A stretch of DNA of 64,000 bases from UBA668 sp041394605 (lineage in GTDB: Bacteria > Actinomycetota > Acidimicrobiia > Acidimicrobiales > Ilumatobacteraceae), in contig JAWKHX010000015.1 in assembly GCA_041394605.1 (NCBI GenBank), positions 1-64,000 on the forward strand, read 5' to 3'. Positions within the stretch are counted from its first letter, which is position 1; the number at the start of each line of letters is the position of its first letter. Shown here piece by piece: positions 60,409-64,000 of this stretch. The notes beneath the pieces are model-generated. The model searched no databases. It was not told where the DNA came from and saw only the letters and a list, made by a program, of their open reading frames with translations. Made by a program: the position numbers and the translations under genes.

Positions 60409-61773
60409 TCAGCCGCGGAGACGGGCGACGGCGTCGTCGGCCAGCAGGTCCACCACGCAGGCCACGGCCCGCTTCGGCCCGGTCACCGCGGCCAGCGCCT
60501 TGCCACCGGCCACCGCCGTCGGCATGCCCACCGTGAGCACCCCGTAGTGGGCCTTCGGGTCGGTGGCCTGCACCACGGCGCCCTTGGCGATGGCCCGCCA
60601 CAGCAGTTCGATCCGCTGCGCACCCGGACGGTTGGAAGTGCGCCCGCCGACCACCTCGAACCACCACCGGCGGCCCTTGGCGTCCACGGCAGACAGGGTG
60701 GGTTGCACACCGGCCAGCACAACGGCCGAGTCATCGATGGACGTGTAGCCGGCATCGGCCAGCACGGACTTGGCCAGTTCCTTCGATGACCAGCCCGACG
60801 CGATCGGGTCGCCATTGCGCGTGGCCCTGGCCGGCAACTGCACCTGAGGCTGGCGGCGCTCGCCGGCAACCCGCTTCATCGCCGCGTTGCGGTACCCCTT
60901 GTCGGTGTCGTACCCCACGAAGTGACGGCCGGTGCGCACCGCCGCCACCGCCGTCGTGCCCGACCCCATGAACGGGTCCAGCACCAGTTCGCCTTCGTAC
61001 GTGTTCATGTGGATCAGCCGCTCGGGCAGGGCCACCGGGAACGGCGCCGGGTGCCCAACCCGCGCTGCGCTCTCCGGCGGGATCTCCCACACGTCCACCG
61101 TGATCTCCATGAACTCGTCGCGGCTCATCGTGCTCACGGACGGCAGCCCGCCCGCGGCCCGCCGCTTCACATCGACCGCCCGGTCGAAGCGGCCCTTGGA
61201 GGCGATGATCACCCGCTCGGTCAGGTCGCGCAGCACCGGGTTGGCCGGCCGCTGGAACGACCCCCACGCGCAGTTGCCCGCCGCGCCGCGCTGCTTCACC
61301 CACCCCACCTCGCCGCGCAGCAGCAGGCGCAGGTCGTCCTGGAGGATGGTGGTGACGTCGGCGGCCAGCGAGCGGTACGGGCGCCGGCCGAGATTGGCGA
61401 CGTTCACGGCGATCCGCCCGCCCGGCTGCAGCACCCGCACGCACTCGGCGAACACGTCGCGCAGCATCTGCAGGTACTCCACATAGTTGGCCGGGATGTG
61501 CCCGTGCCCCATGGCCTCCTCGTAGGCCTTGCCGGCGAAGTACGGCGGCGAGGTCACCACCAGCGCCACCGACGCATCCGCCACGCGGCTCATGTCGCGG
61601 GCGTCGCCGACGACGATGTCGTCCACGAACGACGGCTCGTTGATGGTGGCGTCGTCGCTGATGGCCGGCGCGTGGAAGCGCTCGTAGAACGCCGAGGAGT
61701 CGTGCCCCTCACGCTTGCCGACCCCGAACGCCGACGTCCGCGTGCCCTTCCGGGCCGAGCGGGGCTGGGTCAT
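60409..61773 (-). CDS. Beta-class DNA methyltransferase with C-terminal extension
   Basis: This 454-residue enzyme has the catalytic motif IV VTSPPYF (residues 74-78) before the AdoMet motif I DPFMGSGTTAVAA (about 268-280), the order of beta-class amino-methyltransferases. TSPPY favours N4-cytosine, but N6-adenine is not excluded. Residues 330-454 are an added domain with WWFEVVGGRTSNRPGAQRIELLW, which could be a target-recognition or degenerate nuclease-like fold. No restriction enzyme gene adjoins it, so it is a candidate solitary methyltransferase. Its ATG overlaps the SDR stop by four bases (ATGA). Confidence 0.88.
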   Translation of the reverse strand: MTQPRSARKGTRTSAFGVGKREGHDSSAFYERFHAPAISDDATINEPSFVDDIVVGDARDMSRVADASVALVVTSPPYFAGKAYEEAMGHGHIPANYVEYLQMLRDVFAECVRVLQPGGRIAVNVANLGRRPYRSLAADVTTILQDDLRLLLRGEVGWVKQRGAAGNCAWGSFQRPANPVLRDLTERVIIASKGRFDRAVDVKRRAAGGLPSVSTMSRDEFMEITVDVWEIPPESAARVGHPAPFPVALPERLIHMNTYEGELVLDPFMGSGTTAVAAVRTGRHFVGYDTDKGYRNAAMKRVAGERRQPQVQLPARATRNGDPIASGWSSKELAKSVLADAGYTSIDDSAVVLAGVQPTLSAVDAKGRRWWFEVVGGRTSNRPGAQRIELLWRAIAKGAVVQATDPKAHYGVLTVGMPTAVAGGKALAAVTGPKRAVACVVDLLADDAVARLRG

Positions 61774-62597
61774 CCGGGGTTCTCCTGCGCCGCGGCGCGC
61801 TGCATCCGCTCCACCGGGCGGAAGGACTCCTCCGGGTGGGTGAGGATCCAGAACTGCTCGGCCTTCACGGCGGCCACCACCTGGCGAGCGACCTCGGCCG
61901 GGTCGATGCCGCCGTCCACGCCGTCCTTCAGCAACTGGTCGATCATCTGGCCGACCGGTGTCGGGTTGGCGTTCGGCTCGGCGCCGAGACGGGTCTGCCA
62001 CTGCTGCCCGTCCACCAGGTTGGTCTTCACGAACGACGGGCACAGCGCGCTCACCCGCACCGGCGACCCGCTGGCCTTCAACTCCAGGTACAACCCCTCG
62101 CTGAGCGCGACCACACCGTGCTTGGTGACGTTGTACGGCGCGGCCGCTGGCAGGGCGATGAGCCCGGCCATCGATGCCGTGTTGACGATGTGACCCTCGC
62201 CCTGCTCCTGCATGATCGGCAGGAAGGCGCGGATGCCGTGGATGACGCCGTACAGGTTGATGCCGACCACCCACTCCCAGGTGCTCATCGGTGCGGTCCA
62301 CGGGTCACCCTTGCCGATGACCCCGGCGTTGTTGCACAGCACGTGCGCCGCGCCGAAGCGCTCCAGCGTGGCCGCGGCCAGCGCCTGCACGCTGGGCTCC
62401 AGCGACGTGTCGCACACCACCGGCAGCACCTCGGTGCCGCCCTCGGCCAGTTCGGCCTCCACCGCGCGCATCCTCACCTCGTCCACATCGGCGAGGACGA
62501 CCCTCATCCCCTCGCCGGCGAACGCGTGGGCCAACGCCCGACCGATGCCACTTGCGCCGCCCGTGATGACGGCCACTTTCCCGCGGAGTTCCTGCAC
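61770..62597 (-). CDS. Short-chain dehydrogenase/reductase
   Basis: A 275-residue Rossmann enzyme with ITGGASGIGRAL, the acidic end of strand 2 (VVLADVDE, favouring NAD+), CNNAGV, and the catalytic Ser (NTASMAG) and YNVTK. GTG 62597 gives VQELRGKVAVITGG and has a TATCGT -10 box 6 bases upstream; the longer form from 62660 has no support. The gene is co-transcribed with the methyltransferase (ATGA overlap), an odd functional pairing. Confidence 0.9.
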   Translation of the reverse strand: MQELRGKVAVITGGASGIGRALAHAFAGEGMRVVLADVDEVRMRAVEAELAEGGTEVLPVVCDTSLEPSVQALAAATLERFGAAHVLCNNAGVIGKGDPWTAPMSTWEWVVGINLYGVIHGIRAFLPIMQEQGEGHIVNTASMAGLIALPAAAPYNVTKHGVVALSEGLYLELKASGSPVRVSALCPSFVKTNLVDGQQWQTRLGAEPNANPTPVGQMIDQLLKDGVDGGIDPAEVARQVVAAVKAEQFWILTHPEESFRPVERMQRAAAQENPG

Positions 62598-62603
62598 GCG
62601 GCC

Positions 62604-62609
62604 ACGATA
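62604..62609 (-). promoter_or_regulatory. -10 element, leaderless start of SDR-methyltransferase operon
   Basis: TATCGT on the minus strand ends 6 bases before GTG 62597. Confidence 0.5.
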
Positions 62610-62665
62610 CGCGAGTGGCCGCGCGCCCCGCGCGATGGGGCCGGCGAACCGCGCGAGCATGTCGC

Positions 62666-63532
62666 ATGGAACTGAAGCCGATCGAGCCGCAGGCCAGCCG
62701 GTTCAGCGACCCGGACCAGCCGGGCGAACCGATGCGGATCGTGCTGCGCCACTCCGACGAGGACGCGGCGGTGGAGTGCTGGTACATGGAGCGGCGCATC
62801 GCCTACGCCGACCGCCACCTCGGCCTCATCACCGTGCCCCGCGACCGCACCCGGTTCACCACCGACCTCACGTCGGTGCCCGACCTGTTCACCTGGCTGG
62901 TGCCGCGCACCGGCAGCCACCTTGCCGCCGCGCTGGTGCACGACGCGCTGACCCCGCCGTTCAGCGAGGCCCCGCGGCCGGACTGGGAGCCCGAGGGCCT
63001 GGCCATCACCCGCCTGCAGGCCGACCGAGTGTTCCGCGACGCCATGGCGGACCTGGGCACCCCCACGGTGCGCCGCTGGCTGGTGTGGAGCGCCGTCACC
63101 CTGCCCAGCGCCTGGGCGACGTTCCGCTGGCGGGCGCTGGTGGGTTACCTCGGGCTGGCGGCCATCGTGGTGCTCGGCTGGTTCGCCACGCTCGACCTGT
63201 TCGACCAGGGCGACTGGCTGCCCTGGATGGCCGGCCGGCCGTGGTGGCTGGAACTGATCCTCGGCGGGGCGATGGCCGTGGTCATCCCGCTCCTGCTGGC
63301 GCTGCTGTGGCCCAGCGGCACCCGCAAGGCCGGCGCCATCACGGGGGTCGCGCTGGCGGCGCTGCTGCACGTCACCGTCATGGTCGGCGCCGTCGCGTTC
63401 GGCTACCAGGTGCTGGAGCACGGCTACCACGTGTGGACCGGCAAGCGCTGGTGGTTGAAGATCCTGCTGACGCTGCTGGGCGGCGGTCTGCTGCTGCTCA
63501 CCTACTGGATGTTCCGCCGCTACAAATCCTGA
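62666..63532 (+). CDS. DUF1353 protein with C-terminal membrane helices
   Basis: Residues 25-140 of this 288-residue protein are a DUF1353 domain (TVPRDRTRFTTDLTSVPDLFTWLVPRTGSH and ALVHDALTPPF), a module found in phage and bacterial proteins with unknown activity. The C-terminal half has four hydrophobic helices (about 158-178, 198-222, 230-252 and 264-284), so the domain is held at the membrane. Divergent from the SDR gene with 68 bases between. No ribosome site or -10 box is clear. Confidence 0.8.
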   Translation: MELKPIEPQASRFSDPDQPGEPMRIVLRHSDEDAAVECWYMERRIAYADRHLGLITVPRDRTRFTTDLTSVPDLFTWLVPRTGSHLAAALVHDALTPPFSEAPRPDWEPEGLAITRLQADRVFRDAMADLGTPTVRRWLVWSAVTLPSAWATFRWRALVGYLGLAAIVVLGWFATLDLFDQGDWLPWMAGRPWWLELILGGAMAVVIPLLLALLWPSGTRKAGAITGVALAALLHVTVMVGAVAFGYQVLEHGYHVWTGKRWWLKILLTLLGGGLLLLTYWMFRRYKS

Positions 63533-63550
63533 CCACGCCGGCGCCGCCCC

Positions 63551-63556
63551 TAGATT
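63551..63556 (+). promoter_or_regulatory. -10 element, leaderless start
   Basis: TAGATT ends 7 bases before ATG 63564; a CTGACC at 63529-63534 could serve as -35 with 16-base spacing. Confidence 0.45.
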
Positions 63557-63563
63557 GGCGGCC

Positions 63564-64000
63564 ATGGCGTACCGCTACCTGTGGACCCCCCTGCAGCTGG
63601 GGCCCGTCACCACGCGGAACCGCATCGTCTTCAGTGCCCACCTCACCAACTACGCCCGCGACGGCAAGCCCACCGAGCAGCACGCCGCCTACTACGCAGC
63701 CCGCGCCCAGGGCGGCGCCGGGCTGATCATCACCGAGGAGCACTCCACCCACCCCACGGACTGGCCGTACGAGAAGCTCATCCACGGCTTCCACCGCGAC
63801 GTCATCCCCGGCTACCGGCGGATCACCCAGGCCGTCCACCGCCACGGGGTGCCGATCTTCGCCCAGATCAACCACAACGGCGGGCAGGCCTCGTCGATGT
63901 TCTCCCGCCTGCCGGTGTGGGCGCCGTCCCCTGTGGCCGACCCCCTGTTCCGCGAGGTGCCCAAGGCCGTCACCCACGCCGAGATCGACGAGATCGTCGC
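63564..64000 (+). CDS. NADH:flavin oxidoreductase / old yellow enzyme family (3' end outside window)
   Basis: The first 145 codons encode the start of an FMN-binding TIM barrel of the old-yellow-enzyme family: LWTPLQLGPVTTRNRIVFSAHLTNYARDG, the barrel strand QGGAGLIITEEHSTHP, and FAQINHNGGQASS, where Gln/Asn and His contact flavin. Larger relatives carry extra 4Fe-4S and FAD domains (2,4-dienoyl-CoA reductase type), which cannot be checked because the gene leaves the window. TAGATT upstream suggests a leaderless message. Confidence 0.85.
   Translation, partial: MAYRYLWTPLQLGPVTTRNRIVFSAHLTNYARDGKPTEQHAAYYAARAQGGAGLIITEEHSTHPTDWPYEKLIHGFHRDVIPGYRRITQAVHRHGVPIFAQINHNGGQASSMFSRLPVWAPSPVADPLFREVPKAVTHAEIDEIV

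Overview
This is a GC-rich actinobacterial chromosome segment. Its thiol genes (a TIGR03086/mycothiol-type protein), the SCO6745, DUF3052, DUF2510 and WYL families, the many acyl-CoA genes and the TANNNT -10 boxes fit Actinomycetota, and a lineage near Acidimicrobiia is my best guess from gene content alone. No prophage, insertion sequence, CRISPR array or rRNA is visible. Coding density is very high and no gene-free stretch exceeds 300 bases.

Layout. 1-6145: tRNA-Arg, an HMG-CoA-synthase-like/DUF35 fusion with its thiolase partner, then a frameshifted secreted zinc-protease/VWD lipoprotein. 6243-14150: a VOC protein, a DUF4157-M91 effector-like metalloprotease, and two acyl-CoA dehydrogenases separated by a palindromic repeat element; a minus-strand run coaE-enoyl-CoA hydratase-amidohydrolase-acyl-CoA dehydrogenase fills 10328-14758. 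14807-21041: a PfkB kinase fused to an Fe-S-loop domain, a CtpE-like P-type ATPase, a selenocysteine glutathione peroxidase (in-frame TGA plus a bacterial SECIS hairpin), a small unknown protein and an SDR. 21067-26643: small enzymes, an LytM peptidase, an ArsR/SRPBCC pair with a clear operator, SCO6745, a 1-Cys peroxiredoxin and DUF3052.

26688-34532 is a minus-strand cluster of a two-component system, an ABC ATPase and two large FtsX-type permeases, divergent from a 1144-residue class III cyclase/AAA/TPR regulator. 38066-45740 holds nei, a subtilisin with a triplicated C-terminal domain, NUDIX, WYL, two DinB-fold genes and a DUF2510 protein. 45768-48235 is a cobalamin-binding mutase subunit-sucC-sucD operon. 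48372-51208 has a serpin lipoprotein, a flavodoxin and membrane proteins. 51267-58936 has a PcrA/UvrD helicase carrying a 211-residue intein, and parC and parE. 59133-64000 has DUF445, a beta-class DNA methyltransferase, an SDR, DUF1353 and the start of an old-yellow-enzyme gene.

Two points affect the whole window. First, at least eight conserved genes carry one or more small indels at G or C runs (near 3780, 13235, 24414, 45021, 45534, 46610, 53858 and 54311). Because essential genes such as sucD and pcrA are hit, uncorrected homopolymer errors in the assembly are more likely than true pseudogenes. Second, twenty gene starts have a TANNNT hexamer ending 6-9 bases before the start codon, which is the signature of leaderless transcription; I used it to choose several starts.
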